The position numbers and the translations under genes are program-made. This document shows, in pieces, positions 1 through 8,101 of a stretch of DNA of 64,000 nucleotides. Source of the stretch: an uncultured Chloroflexota bacterium (GTDB lineage Bacteria > Chloroflexota > UBA11872); NCBI GenBank assembly GCA_958296175.1, contig OY282448.1:1279899-1343898 (forward strand). Direction: 5' to 3'. How positions within the stretch are numbered: the first letter of the stretch is position 1; each line of letters starts with the position of its first letter. The notes under the pieces were generated by a model that did not search any database, was not told the origin of the DNA, and saw only the letters and a program-made list of their open reading frames with translations.

Positions 1-1085
1 GCCACTTCATGCACAAAGAGATTCACGAACAGCCCGAAACCCTGGCCGAAACCATCCGCCCGCGCGTGACCCTCGACCCGCCCGAGCTGCGGCTGGACGA
101 CTTCCGCCTGCCGACCGACGCGCGCCAGATCGACCGCGCCGTCATCGTGGCCAGCGGCACCTCCCACATCGCCGGCATGGTCGGCGCGCGCTATCTGCGC
201 GAGCTGGCGCGGCTGCCCGCCGCCACCGAAATCGCCTCCGAATTTGCTTACGCGCCCGGCCCGCTCACCCGCCGCACCCTCGTCATCGCCGTCTCCCAGT
301 CCGGCGAAACCGCCGACGTGCTGGTGGCCGTGCAGCGCGCGCACGCCGCCGGCGCGCCCGTCGCGGCGCTGGTCAACACCGTGGGCAGCGAACTCACGCG
401 CATGGCCGACGCCGTGCTGCCCCTCCACGCCGGCCCCGAAGTCAGCGTGGCCGCCACCAAGACCTTCACCTCCGAGCTGGGCGCGTTTTACCTGCTGGCC
501 TGCCAGCTGGCGCAGCAGCGCGGCGCTTGCACCCAGGCCCAGTTCGAGCGGCGCATCGCCGCCATCGCCCACGCCCCCATCGCCGTCGCCCGCGCGCTGG
601 ACGTCGAGCCGCAGGTCGAAGAGCTGGCCCGCCGCTTCCACCGCTGCAAGAACTTTCTCTTCCTGGGCCGCGGCCTCGGCCATCCCGTGGCGCTGGAAGG
701 CGCGCTCAAACTCAAAGAAATCTCCTACATCCACGCCGAAGGCTTCGCCGCCGGCGAACTCAAACACGGCCCCATCGCCTTGATCGACCCCGACATGCCC
801 GTGGTGGCGGTGGCGCTGGACGACGACGACGTGCGCGCCAAGACGCTCAACGCCGTGGCCCAAATCCGCTCGCGCGACGGGCGCGTCATTCTGGTGGCCA
901 GCGACGCCGACGACCTGCGCGGCGACCTGGCCGAACACGTCGTGCGCGTTCCCCGCACCGCCCCCCTCATCGCCCCCCTCGTCGGCGTCGTCCCCCTGCA
1001 ACTCTTTGCCTACCACATGGCCGTCCGCCTGGGCCTGGACGTGGACCAACCGCGCAACCTGGCCAAGTCCGTCACGGTCGAATGA
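1..1085 (+). CDS. glmS: Glutamine-fructose-6-phosphate aminotransferase, isomerase half (5'-truncated)
   Basis: This is the C-terminal part of GlmS, which makes glucosamine-6-phosphate for the cell envelope. The reading frame is open to the left edge, and the first visible residues (HFMHKEIHEQP) match the linker that joins the glutaminase domain to the isomerase domain. The glutaminase half therefore lies outside the window, and the ATG at 9 is not a true start. Two SIS sugar-phosphate-binding domains are visible. The first contains SQSGETADV. The second contains FLGRGLGHPVALEGALKLKE followed by AGELKHGP. The end, QPRNLAKSVTVE, is the usual GlmS tail with the catalytic Lys region. Identification is firm; only the N-terminus is unknown. 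Confidence 0.95.
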   Translation, partial: HFMHKEIHEQPETLAETIRPRVTLDPPELRLDDFRLPTDARQIDRAVIVASGTSHIAGMVGARYLRELARLPAATEIASEFAYAPGPLTRRTLVIAVSQSGETADVLVAVQRAHAAGAPVAALVNTVGSELTRMADAVLPLHAGPEVSVAATKTFTSELGAFYLLACQLAQQRGACTQAQFERRIAAIAHAPIAVARALDVEPQVEELARRFHRCKNFLFLGRGLGHPVALEGALKLKEISYIHAEGFAAGELKHGPIALIDPDMPVVAVALDDDDVRAKTLNAVAQIRSRDGRVILVASDADDLRGDLAEHVVRVPRTAPLIAPLVGVVPLQLFAYHMAVRLGLDVDQPRNLAKSVTVE

Positions 1086-1263
1086 CCCGCGGGACGCCGC
1101 GCGGCGGCGCGGCTGGAGCATGCGTGACGACCAATCCGCACGCCGCGCGTTCCCCCAGACCGGCCCCCGCGGCCGTGGAGCCTGCCGCCGTGACTACGGT
1201 CCTTCGTGACGCGCGCTCCGTCTTCCAGACTCCCGCGGCCGCGGCAGCGGCGGGACGCGCGCG

Positions 1264-1701
1264 ATGAACGACCGCCTGGAAACCGAGCGCCCCGCGCCCG
1301 TCGTGAGCGAGCGCGTGCGCCTGCTGGGCCGCGCCGCCGCCATGATCGCCATCGTGGCCGTGGTGGCCATGATCGTGCGCGAAACCAGCACCTCGTCCAC
1401 CCAGCAAACCGCCGCCCAGCGCATCGCCGAACTCGAAGTCCAGATCGAGCGCGTGGAGCAGGAAAACGTGGGCCTGCGCGAACGCCTGACCTACGCCCAA
1501 GCCGTGCCCGCTCTGCGCCACATCGCCAAACGCGACCTCGGCCTGGTCGACCCCGGCGACCGCGCCATCGTCATCATCGACGACCTCACCGAAGCCCCCC
1601 GCCAAACCCCCATCCCCACCGTCCCCACCCCGCCCCCGCCCCCCACCCCCATCCCCTTCGGCCACGTCGACGCCTGGCTCGAGACCTTCACCGGCGGCTG
1701 A
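1264..1701 (+). CDS. FtsB/DivIC-like septum formation protein
   Basis: A 145-residue single-pass membrane protein. A short basic N-terminus is followed by a hydrophobic segment (about residues 23-40, AAAMIAIVAVVAMIV), then a coiled coil (about 46-72, IAELEVQIERVEQENVGLRE). Next is the RHIAKRDLGLVDPGD segment, typical of the FtsB/DivIC family (compare A..RLGMVKPGE), and a Pro-rich tail. Family members link FtsL and FtsQ/DivIB in the divisome. The ATG at 1264 sits 178 bp after glmS on the same strand, so the two could be co-transcribed. The Pro-rich tail (about residues 117-132) is an unusual extension. The assignment rests on architecture and one short motif. Confidence 0.7.
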   Translation: MNDRLETERPAPVVSERVRLLGRAAAMIAIVAVVAMIVRETSTSSTQQTAAQRIAELEVQIERVEQENVGLRERLTYAQAVPALRHIAKRDLGLVDPGDRAIVIIDDLTEAPRQTPIPTVPTPPPPPTPIPFGHVDAWLETFTGG

Positions 1702-1840
1702 CCCCGCGCCGCAGCTCCCCCTGAACGCCGCTCGGCCTTGCAGGGCGAGGGAAGCCGGCGGGCCGGGCCGAAGGGCTGCCTGCGCGCGTTGGCGGATATC
1801 TGGCATAGTGCGGGGCGGCGCGGGAGTGCGCGGGGTGCGG

Positions 1841-3663
1841 ATGACGCGGAGCCGGCAGGAGGACGAGCGCGGGGATGCGCCGGTGGAACTGCCTCGGCAG
1901 GAGGAGTTCTACCGGCCGCCGGCGCGGTTTGGGCACGTGCCTACGCCGCGCACGCCTTTGGGGTGGGAACCCAGGCGGCCCGGTTTTCGCAACCACTATC
2001 CGCAGGTGCATCTGCCCACCCAGATCGTGGAGCGCGTCAGCTTTGGCGCTGCGGACCTGGAGCCGAACCGCCTGATCTGGGGCGACAACCTGCACGTCAT
2101 GCGCCAGTTGCCCTCCGAAAGCGTCGACCTGATCTACATCGACCCGCCCTTCTTCTCCAACCGCGTCTACAACGTGATCTGGGGCGACCAGCACGAGGAG
2201 CGCTCCTTCTCCGATATCTGGGAAGGCGGCCTGGACGGCTACCTGATCTGGCTGAACGCGCGCCTCTACGAGATGAAGCGGCTGCTGAAGCCCACCGGCT
2301 CGATCTACGTGCATTGTGACTGGCACGCGAGTCATTACATCAAGGTCGAGATGGACAAGATTTTTGGATATGACATGTTCTGCAACGAAATTGTGTGGTC
2401 GTATCGAACCGGAGGAAGTAGCAAGCGATCCTTTTCTAAGAAGCATGATATGCTGCTTTTCTATTGCAAGCAGAGAAGATATAAATTCAATCAGCAGAAA
2501 GAGAAGGCATATACTAAGAGTCCTGGCAGAAAGCCTGGTACTCATAATTACGGGACTGGAATGGCAGTATTTGAAGAAGATGAAATAGGCGTGTACAACT
2601 TTGTTAATATGAGAGACGTATGGGAGATTCCGTATATAAACTCGCGAGCAAGAGAGCGCGTAGGTTATCCCACCCAAAAACCCGAAGCTCTGCTCGAACG
2701 TATCATCGAGGCTTCGTCCAACGAAGGCGATATCGTACTCGATATGTTTACGGGGGGGGCACTACAGGAGTCGTCGCGCAGCGGCTGGAGCGCCGCTGGA
2801 TTCTCTGCGACCAGTCGCGCGTGGCGGTGGCGGTTACGGCCGAGCGGCTCAAGCACGCCGCCCAGCGCGAGTTGGGCGATGCGCCCGCGCCCGACTTCAC
2901 CATCGAGCATTGGGGCGTCTACGAAGCGCAGCGCCTGTCGCAAGCGCCGCCGGAGCAGTTCCGCGCCTTCGTGCTGGCCTGTTACGACGCGCGCATTCCG
3001 AGCGCTGACGCGGGTATCCACGGCTACAAAGGCCAGAACGCCCGCGTCCCCGTCTGGGTCGGGCCGTCCGCGCTGACGTCGTCCGTGGCGGCGGACGACG
3101 TGAACGGGTTTGCGCAGGCCATCGCGCGCCTGCCCAGATACCGCGGCGACGAGGCGCTGCGCGACGGCGTGATGCTGGCCTGGGGGTTCGGCCCCGACGC
3201 GCGCCAGGCCGCCGAGCAGCTGCGGGAGCGCGCACGGCTGGACATCGCCTTCGTGCGTCTGGAACAGGTGCGCATCGACTCCCCCGCCTTCCGCCAACAC
3301 ATCAGCTCGCAGTCCACCGAGCGCGGCGACTACTCGGAGTTCCTGACCTTCGTGCAGCCGCCCGAGGTGTCCGTGGCGCACCGGCGGCTCGCGTCCTTGC
3401 ACTACGAGTTCGACGCCGGCGCCACTCAGACGTTCAACCCGGGCGCCTCGCTGGTCAACGTGCAGTGGGACTTCGACTATCGGCCGCCGACCTTCCGCGC
3501 CGCGCGCGGCGAATGGTTCCGCCGCCGCAAAGGCAAGAACGCCGCCCCCCTGCTGGACGCGCAACACACCTTCCCCCGCGCCGGCCGCTTCACCGTGGCC
3601 TGCAAAGTCCAAGACGACAAAGGCGGCGAAGGCCTGTGGACCGGCCGCGTCGACGCCGCGTGA
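1841..3663 (+). CDS. Type III-like adenine DNA methyltransferase (Mod), frameshifted at a G8 run
   Basis: A DNA amino-methyltransferase read in two frames: 1841 to about 2755, then about 2755 to 3663. Motif IV, DPPFFSN, lies near residues 102-108 and the SAM motif follows later, split by the frameshift: LDMFTGG in the first frame and GGGTTGVVAQRLERRW in the second. The IV-recognition domain-I order is that of beta-class/type III Mod enzymes. A run of eight G at 2752-2759 breaks the frame; nine G would restore LDMFTGGGTTG. The extreme C-terminus (HTFPRAGRFTVACKVQDDKG) resembles a PKD-like beta domain. Bases 2330-2700, between the motifs, have far lower GC than the flanks and probably encode a swapped target-recognition domain. 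The start was placed at ATG 1841; GTG 1808 is the alternative. It pairs with the helicase at 4612. The frameshift could be phase variation, a null mutation or a homopolymer sequencing error. Confidence 0.82.
2752..2759 (+). repeat. Homopolymeric G8 tract at the Mod frameshift
   Basis: Eight consecutive G lie inside the FxGxG SAM-binding motif of the methyltransferase. The tract encodes the Gly-Gly-Gly of the motif, and the two conserved halves are in different frames on either side, so the change is one base within the tract. Confidence 0.9.
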
Positions 3664-3831
3664 AGCACGCGCGCGGCGGGGCGCAAACCGAGAAACCGTC
3701 GGGCGTCGGCACAGAAGGGGCGGCGTGCCGCGCGGCCGCCGCCCCTGCCAGGCGGCGCGCTATCGTCTACACTCGGGCGGGGATGCTCAGCCGATGGGAT
3801 GCTGAGGGAGCGCCGGGGGGAGAAAAGGTCC

Positions 3832-4275
3832 ATGGCGCACGTGTATGACGTGGCCGCCTACGTGTTCGAGCGCCAGGGCGCCATGACGGCCATGAAGCTC
3901 CACAAGCTGCTCTATTACTGCCAAGCGTGGCACTTGGTCTGGGACGAAGAACCGTTGTTCGACGCTAAGATCGAGGCTTGGCGAGAAGGGCCGGTGGTTC
4001 CTGTCGTTTACGAGCTCCACAAAGGTTCGATCAAGATCAGGGAGTGGCCGGCAAAGGGCGGCGCCGAGGATTTGGAGTCGAACGAGCGAGAGACGATCGA
4101 CGCGGTGCTCGACGCGTACGGTTCGTGGTCGGCGTACAAGCTCAGCCAACAGACGCACGAGGAGGCCCCGTGGAAGGAAGTAAGGCAAGGATACCCTTCC
4201 AATGCTCGATCTGGGGCTGAGATTACGCATGTTGCGATGTATGAGTATTACGCCTCGCTCGTGGGAGCAACATGA
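3832..4275 (+). CDS. Panacea (DUF4065/SocA-like) antitoxin-type protein
   Basis: A 147-residue protein with the hallmark DUF4065 signature: MKLHKLLYYCQAWHLVW near residues 19-35, then PLFDAKIEAWREGPVVPVVY. This is the Panacea domain, known as the antitoxin part of varied toxin-antitoxin pairs and from the proteolytic adaptor SocA. The start is ATG 3832, preceded by an AG-rich Shine-Dalgarno-like stretch (GAGAAAAGG); an upstream in-frame ATG at 3799 is less convincing. Its stop overlaps the next start in an ATGA junction, so the two genes are translationally coupled. The pair is inserted between the methyltransferase and helicase of the restriction locus. Composition is lower in GC than neighbouring housekeeping genes. 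The antitoxin role is inferred from family and context. Confidence 0.82.
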   Translation: MAHVYDVAAYVFERQGAMTAMKLHKLLYYCQAWHLVWDEEPLFDAKIEAWREGPVVPVVYELHKGSIKIREWPAKGGAEDLESNERETIDAVLDAYGSWSAYKLSQQTHEEAPWKEVRQGYPSNARSGAEITHVAMYEYYASLVGAT

Positions 4276-4487
4276 TTCGATGGTTGTTTGGCGGCCGCAA
4301 CGAACAGCAGGCCCAGCAGAAGAAACGGGTCCCCGCAAACATCGATATTACGACTGAGTCCCGCTTGGCAAGAATCGAGGAAAAGCTGGAGCACGTTGTG
4401 ACCTTCAAGCATGTCGTTGTGGTTGGGATCCCACTTCTGGGTTTAATCGTCGCAGTTATCGTTGCGGTAGATCGTCTCCTGAGCTAG
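4272..4487 (+). CDS. Small single-TM protein, putative Panacea-partner toxin
   Basis: A 71-residue protein. A positively charged N-terminal half (residues 1-45, including KKR and several Arg/Lys) is followed by one hydrophobic helix (about 48-66, VVVVGIPLLGLIVAVIVAV) and a short tail. The start codon overlaps the stop of the Panacea gene (ATGA), which argues for coupled, stoichiometric production. In Panacea systems the partner gene is usually the toxin, and small membrane-active partners are known. No catalytic motif is visible. Toxicity is inferred from position only; a membrane accessory protein of the restriction locus is the alternative. Confidence 0.55.
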   Translation: MIRWLFGGRNEQQAQQKKRVPANIDITTESRLARIEEKLEHVVTFKHVVVVGIPLLGLIVAVIVAVDRLLS

Positions 4488-4611
4488 TGGGATGACATGC
4501 TACGGTTGGCAACAGTCACGAGTGCGTGGATACCCAAGTCCCTGGAGCGATAGGCCGCTCGCGGCGGCGGGGCTGCCGGCGAACGACGGCGTGACGGGCA
4601 GGTAACCCACC

Positions 4612-6621
4612 GTGCGTAACGAGTTCTTGCCGCACGAGGGGGCGTTCGAGGCTTGGGTGGACGGCGGGTTCGAGCCTTGCGAGCCGGCCACGCTGGACTA
4701 TCTGCGCTTTCTGGCCGATCCCGAGGACGAGCGCCGGCCGCGGCCGGCCGGGCTGTGGCGGCATCAGTGGGAGGCGCTGCTGCGGGTGGTCTACGCGCGC
4801 GAGGCGGCCGGCCGCAGCCTGTGGGGCGAGGGCGTGCTGCTCGACATCGTCACCGGCGGCGGCAAGACGGCGCTGATTGCCGCCGCCATGGTCTGGCTGC
4901 GGCTGGCGCACCAGGTGCAGCGCTTTCTGATCCTGTGCCCCAACCTGATCGTGCGCGACCGCCTGGAAGCCGACTTCCGCGAAGGGCGGGTCTTTCGCGA
5001 GCGCGGTTTGATTCCGCCGAACGCCTACCTCTCGCCAGACGACTTTGCGCTCACCATGCTGGGCGGAACCTCGCAGGCGTCCGCCGCCGACCTGTTTGGG
5101 GCCAACGTGGTGCTGACGAACATCCATCAGTTCTACCGCGGCAGCGCCCGCGGCCAGGAGAACCTCTGGGCCTTTCTGGACGCGGCGCACACGCCGTTTG
5201 CGGTCTTCAACGACGAGGCGCACAACACCCCCGCGCCGCAATACGACCTGACGCTGCAAGAGCTGCGCGGGCGCGGCGGCTTCAGCTTCCGTCTGGACAC
5301 CACCGCCACCCCGGACCGCGCGGACGGCAAAGCGGTGGACAGCGCCATGATCTACGAATACGACATCCCGGCGGCGCTGCACGACCGCGTGATTGCCACG
5401 CCGGTGGTCTACCAGCCAGACATCGAAACGGTGGAATTGACCTACACCGACGTCGACAGCGGCCAGACGCGGCGGGTGGAAGAGATCGATTGGGACGACG
5501 TGGACCGCGCGGGGCTGAGCGCCACGCAGTGGGTGACCGACCCCAAACCGATGAGCCAGCAGATCAGCATCGCGCTGAACCGGCTGGACGAGGCGAAGCG
5601 CAGCGCCGCCGGGCGCTGGCGGCCGGTGCTGTTCGTGGTGGCCGTGTGCAAGGCCGACGCGCGCGCGGCAAAGCACATGCTGGACACGCAGTTCAATGTG
5701 CGCACGCTGATCGTGACCGAAGACGAAGACGAACAGGCCCGCCGCGACGCCGCCGCCCTGGGCGACAGCGGGAAATACGACGCCGTGGTCAGCGTGGCCA
5801 TGCTGCGCGAGGGCTGGGACGTGCCGGAAGTCGGCGTGGTGCTGCTGCTGCGCAAGTTCGGCAGCAAGGTCTACGGCCCGCAGGTGGTGGGCCGCGGCCT
5901 GCGCCGCGTGCGCCGGCCGGGGGTCGAACCCGACGAGCCGCAAATCTGCGCCGTGGTCGACCATCCCAAGCTGGAGCACGGCTGGCTGTGGGAGCTGCTG
6001 CGCGCCCGCGTGCGCCGCAAGGTCGGCGTCGACGACGTGTTCGAAGAAGAAGGGGAACTCGGCGAGCTGCCGCCGCGGCAGGAGGTCGTCGACCGCAGCC
6101 TGCTCATCGAGATTCCCGCGCCGGACGACGACGACGACGGCGGTTTGGACCCGGTCGTGGTCGACCCGCCGCCCGAGGCGGCGCGCGATTGGCGGGAACG
6201 GCTGGCGAACCTCGACTACCGCGAGGAAGCGGTCGAAATTACCGACCAGACGCTGTCCGGCGTCACTGGCCGCGAGCTGTCGCCCGATGGCTGGACGCGC
6301 ACCCAGCGCGCGCCCGCGGCCGCAGCCGCGCCGTTCCCGCCGGACCTGCCGCCCGAGCAGGCGCGCGAGAAAATCCATGAGCGCGTGCGCGAGATTGCCC
6401 TGCAAGCGGTCGTCAACGCCGGCTACTCCGCGCAGATGCAGCGGTTCGTCTACCGGCCGCTGCTGGAGCACCTGGCGGAGCGGTTCAATGACGGGGAGCC
6501 GCTGGTGTTTGCAGAACCCGAGGCCGTCTACCGCGTGGCCAGCCGCCTGAACGAACTGGACGCGCACGTGCAGCAGCGCCCCGACATTGTGGGCGGCATG
6601 GTGGAATATGGCAGCGCCTAA
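4612..6621 (+). CDS. Type III restriction enzyme Res-like DEAH helicase
   Basis: A superfamily 2 helicase of 669 residues. Motif I is TGGGKT at residues 81-86, motif II is DEAH at 201-204, the TATP motif follows (DTTATPDRADG), and motif VI is QVVGRGLRRVRR from residue 424. These fit the Res/DEAD helicase of type III restriction systems, which translocates or diffuses along DNA after binding the Mod-recognised site. The usual C-terminal PD-(D/E)xK nuclease is absent from this polypeptide and appears in the next reading frame, overlapping by 14 bases. The start is GTG 4612; the upstream Shine-Dalgarno is weak. Context with the methyltransferase at 1841 supports a restriction-modification role. 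Confidence 0.88.
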   Translation: MRNEFLPHEGAFEAWVDGGFEPCEPATLDYLRFLADPEDERRPRPAGLWRHQWEALLRVVYAREAAGRSLWGEGVLLDIVTGGGKTALIAAAMVWLRLAHQVQRFLILCPNLIVRDRLEADFREGRVFRERGLIPPNAYLSPDDFALTMLGGTSQASAADLFGANVVLTNIHQFYRGSARGQENLWAFLDAAHTPFAVFNDEAHNTPAPQYDLTLQELRGRGGFSFRLDTTATPDRADGKAVDSAMIYEYDIPAALHDRVIATPVVYQPDIETVELTYTDVDSGQTRRVEEIDWDDVDRAGLSATQWVTDPKPMSQQISIALNRLDEAKRSAAGRWRPVLFVVAVCKADARAAKHMLDTQFNVRTLIVTEDEDEQARRDAAALGDSGKYDAVVSVAMLREGWDVPEVGVVLLLRKFGSKVYGPQVVGRGLRRVRRPGVEPDEPQICAVVDHPKLEHGWLWELLRARVRRKVGVDDVFEEEGELGELPPRQEVVDRSLLIEIPAPDDDDDGGLDPVVVDPPPEAARDWRERLANLDYREEAVEITDQTLSGVTGRELSPDGWTRTQRAPAAAAAPFPPDLPPEQAREKIHERVREIALQAVVNAGYSAQMQRFVYRPLLEHLAERFNDGEPLVFAEPEAVYRVASRLNELDAHVQQRPDIVGGMVEYGSA

Positions 6622-6958
6622 ACGCGGCAACTTCGACCAGCCGCGCAAGAGCGCCTGGAACTTCGAGGTCTACGACAGCGGTTTGGAACTCCGCATGATG
6701 GAGCGCCTGGAAGCCGACCCCGCGGTGCGCGCCTGGACCAAGCGCCACGGCATTTCCATCACCTGGCTGGACCACCGTCTCCAACGGCGCGCCTACCGCC
6801 CGGACTTCCTGGTCGAATACACGGACGGCGCGCTGAGCCTGATCGAAGTCAAAGGCCCCAACCTGGTCGACTCCGCCTCCGTCCAACGCAAACGCCAAGC
6901 CGCCGACCACTGGTGCAACCGCCGAGGGATGACATATTCGCTGGAAACGATTGGCTGA
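6608..6958 (+). CDS. Separate PD-(D/E)xK nuclease domain of the Res subunit
   Basis: A 116-residue protein equivalent to the endonuclease tail of type III Res. It carries WNFEVYDSGLE near the start, then YRPDFLVEY (Pro65-Asp66) and LIEVKG, giving the PD...ExK catalytic core. It starts at ATG 6608, inside the last codons of the helicase gene and in the +1 frame relative to it (14-base overlap). It is either a genuinely separate, coupled subunit, the product of programmed frameshifting, or the result of a one-base indel in a once-continuous gene. An earlier in-frame start at 6587 is possible. It is the last gene before a GC-rich hairpin. Confidence 0.78.
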   Translation: MAAPKRGNFDQPRKSAWNFEVYDSGLELRMMERLEADPAVRAWTKRHGISITWLDHRLQRRAYRPDFLVEYTDGALSLIEVKGPNLVDSASVQRKRQAADHWCNRRGMTYSLETIG

Positions 6959-6965
6959 GCCGCCC

Positions 6966-6989
6966 GCGGGCGCGGGGAACCGCGCCCGC
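6966..6989 (+). terminator. GC-rich hairpin after the restriction locus
   Basis: A perfect 10-bp stem (GCGGGCGCGG / CCGCGCCCGC) with a GGAA loop begins 8 bases after the nuclease stop. No U-tract follows, so it may act as a terminator or as an mRNA 3' stabiliser. Confidence 0.55.
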
Positions 6990-6999
6990 AGGCGGTGCC

Positions 7000-7395
7000 T
7001 CAGCCCATAGGGCCCATAGGGCCCATAGGGCAGTTCTGAGCAAAGCGTTCTAGAACTGGAATTATCATACATAATAATATGCACGACCCCATCCCATAGA
7101 ACATGTATGCAATCCTGCATAACTTGTATACAAAGTTTAATACAGCATCGCACCTGCTTGTACTTACTCTTTTTCTCTGACGACTATCTCGATCCGCTGA
7201 TACTAACACAATTGATACTAACCATTTATCCATCTGTTCACCTTCTCTTTCTTTGTCTCTGCGTCTCTTCTTGATTTCGTGACTCCTCTCAATCCTGCGA
7301 ACACGTCTTTTGAGCCGTTTAATTTGTTTTCTCATTCTAGCGGCATCCTTTTCCAGCCTGCTGGATGTTTTTTCAACGTTTATCTTTTGTGTCAT
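7000..7395 (-). CDS. Orphan coiled-coil/hydrophobic hypothetical protein
   Basis: An unrecognised 131-residue product in AT-rich sequence. The start was chosen at ATG 7395 because a strong Shine-Dalgarno (AAGGAG) lies 8 bases upstream on the minus strand; a longer frame reaches 7494. Residues 10-50 are strongly charged and likely coiled coil (KRLKRRVRRIERSHEIKKRR). A hydrophobic stretch near residues 100-117 (YMFYGMGSCILLCMIIPVL) could span the membrane. The tail is a (Pro-Met-Gly)3 repeat encoded by three 9-bp repeats. The gene is convergent with the restriction genes. Codon use and base composition are unlike the neighbours. It may be a mobile-island orphan or non-functional; only the ribosome-binding site really supports it. 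Confidence 0.4.
   Translation of the reverse strand: MTQKINVEKTSSRLEKDAARMRKQIKRLKRRVRRIERSHEIKKRRRDKEREGEQMDKWLVSIVLVSADRDSRQRKRVSTSRCDAVLNFVYKLCRIAYMFYGMGSCILLCMIIPVLERFAQNCPMGPMGPMG
7004..7030. repeat. Three tandem 9-bp repeats (CCCATAGGG)
   Basis: Three perfect copies of a self-complementary 9-mer abut each other near the end of the hypothetical minus-strand gene. They mark the junction between the GC-rich restriction locus and the AT-rich stretch. Confidence 0.85.
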
Positions 7396-8101
7396 TATGA
7401 GATCTCCTTCTTGGAGCAGATATGACTTATACGTCAAGCCGTGATTCCTGCAATAGATCATAGCATCGATATAATTCTTCCTTTCATGTTTCATGGTGGT
7501 ACTTTGCGCAGCACGCTGCTGCGCTTACCGAGCTGATAGGGAGTTCAGCTGCTCAAAAACTATGTGTAAGTGATCGGCAATTGGTTGTCTCCTTTCCATA
7601 AATAATATCCCCCTCATATATATATCTGACAAATCCTAAATATTTCGATATACCGTCATATACGGCAGACGCTCCTTCCTCAGGCGTCCATGCTCCGGGG
7701 CATGGACGCCTCATGCGGGAAGGATCCCCTACTTCCACAGTACTGCCTCCAGCGGAGAAAGTCAAATATATTCACAAGGGAAGCGCTAGAATATCTATGA
7801 ACACACACCGATACCCTGATGTAGCCTACATCAGCCTACAGTATCCCAATGCAGCGCCTGACCTGCTCGCGCGCGGGTGTGTCTAACACATACCCGTAGT
7901 CTAGCGTAGCCTACACGGCCTGGCTCCCCTGGGGAGGTTCATTCTGAGATTAGATTGTTATGCCTAGCCCGTGCGCACAGGTGTTTCACATACTGTTAAC
8001 ATAATTTAGCGCACGGCCTGCTCAGCGTGTGACGGTGCATTGGTGCGTGCGGCCGCAAAACTGGGAAGGTGAGCGTCGTGGCGTCGATGGGAGAGGCCGC
8101 C
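7396..8101. other. AT-rich intergenic stretch with three perfect hairpins
   Basis: About 700 bases of much lower GC than the rest of the window, with no convincing gene beyond the upstream part of the orphan frame. It contains perfect inverted repeats at 7506-7524 (8-bp stem GCGCAGCA), 7682-7711 (12-bp stem AGGCGTCCATGC, 6-base loop) and 7816-7834 (8-bp stem CTGATGTA, 3-base loop), plus repeats of TAGCCTACA around 7822 and 7907. It resembles the edge or relic of a mobile island, but no recombinase or attachment site was identified. Confidence 0.6.
7682..7711. repeat. Perfect 12-bp-stem inverted repeat
   Basis: The arms AGGCGTCCATGC and GCATGGACGCCT are fully complementary around a TCCGGG loop, in otherwise AT-rich DNA. 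The element could be a hairpin terminator, a binding site or a transposon-derived palindrome. Confidence 0.75.

Noticed and set aside
4516..6648. 710-codon minus-strand frame opposite the Res helicase
   Set aside because: The plus strand has clear helicase motifs, and the antisense translation is His/Gln/Arg-rich without domains.
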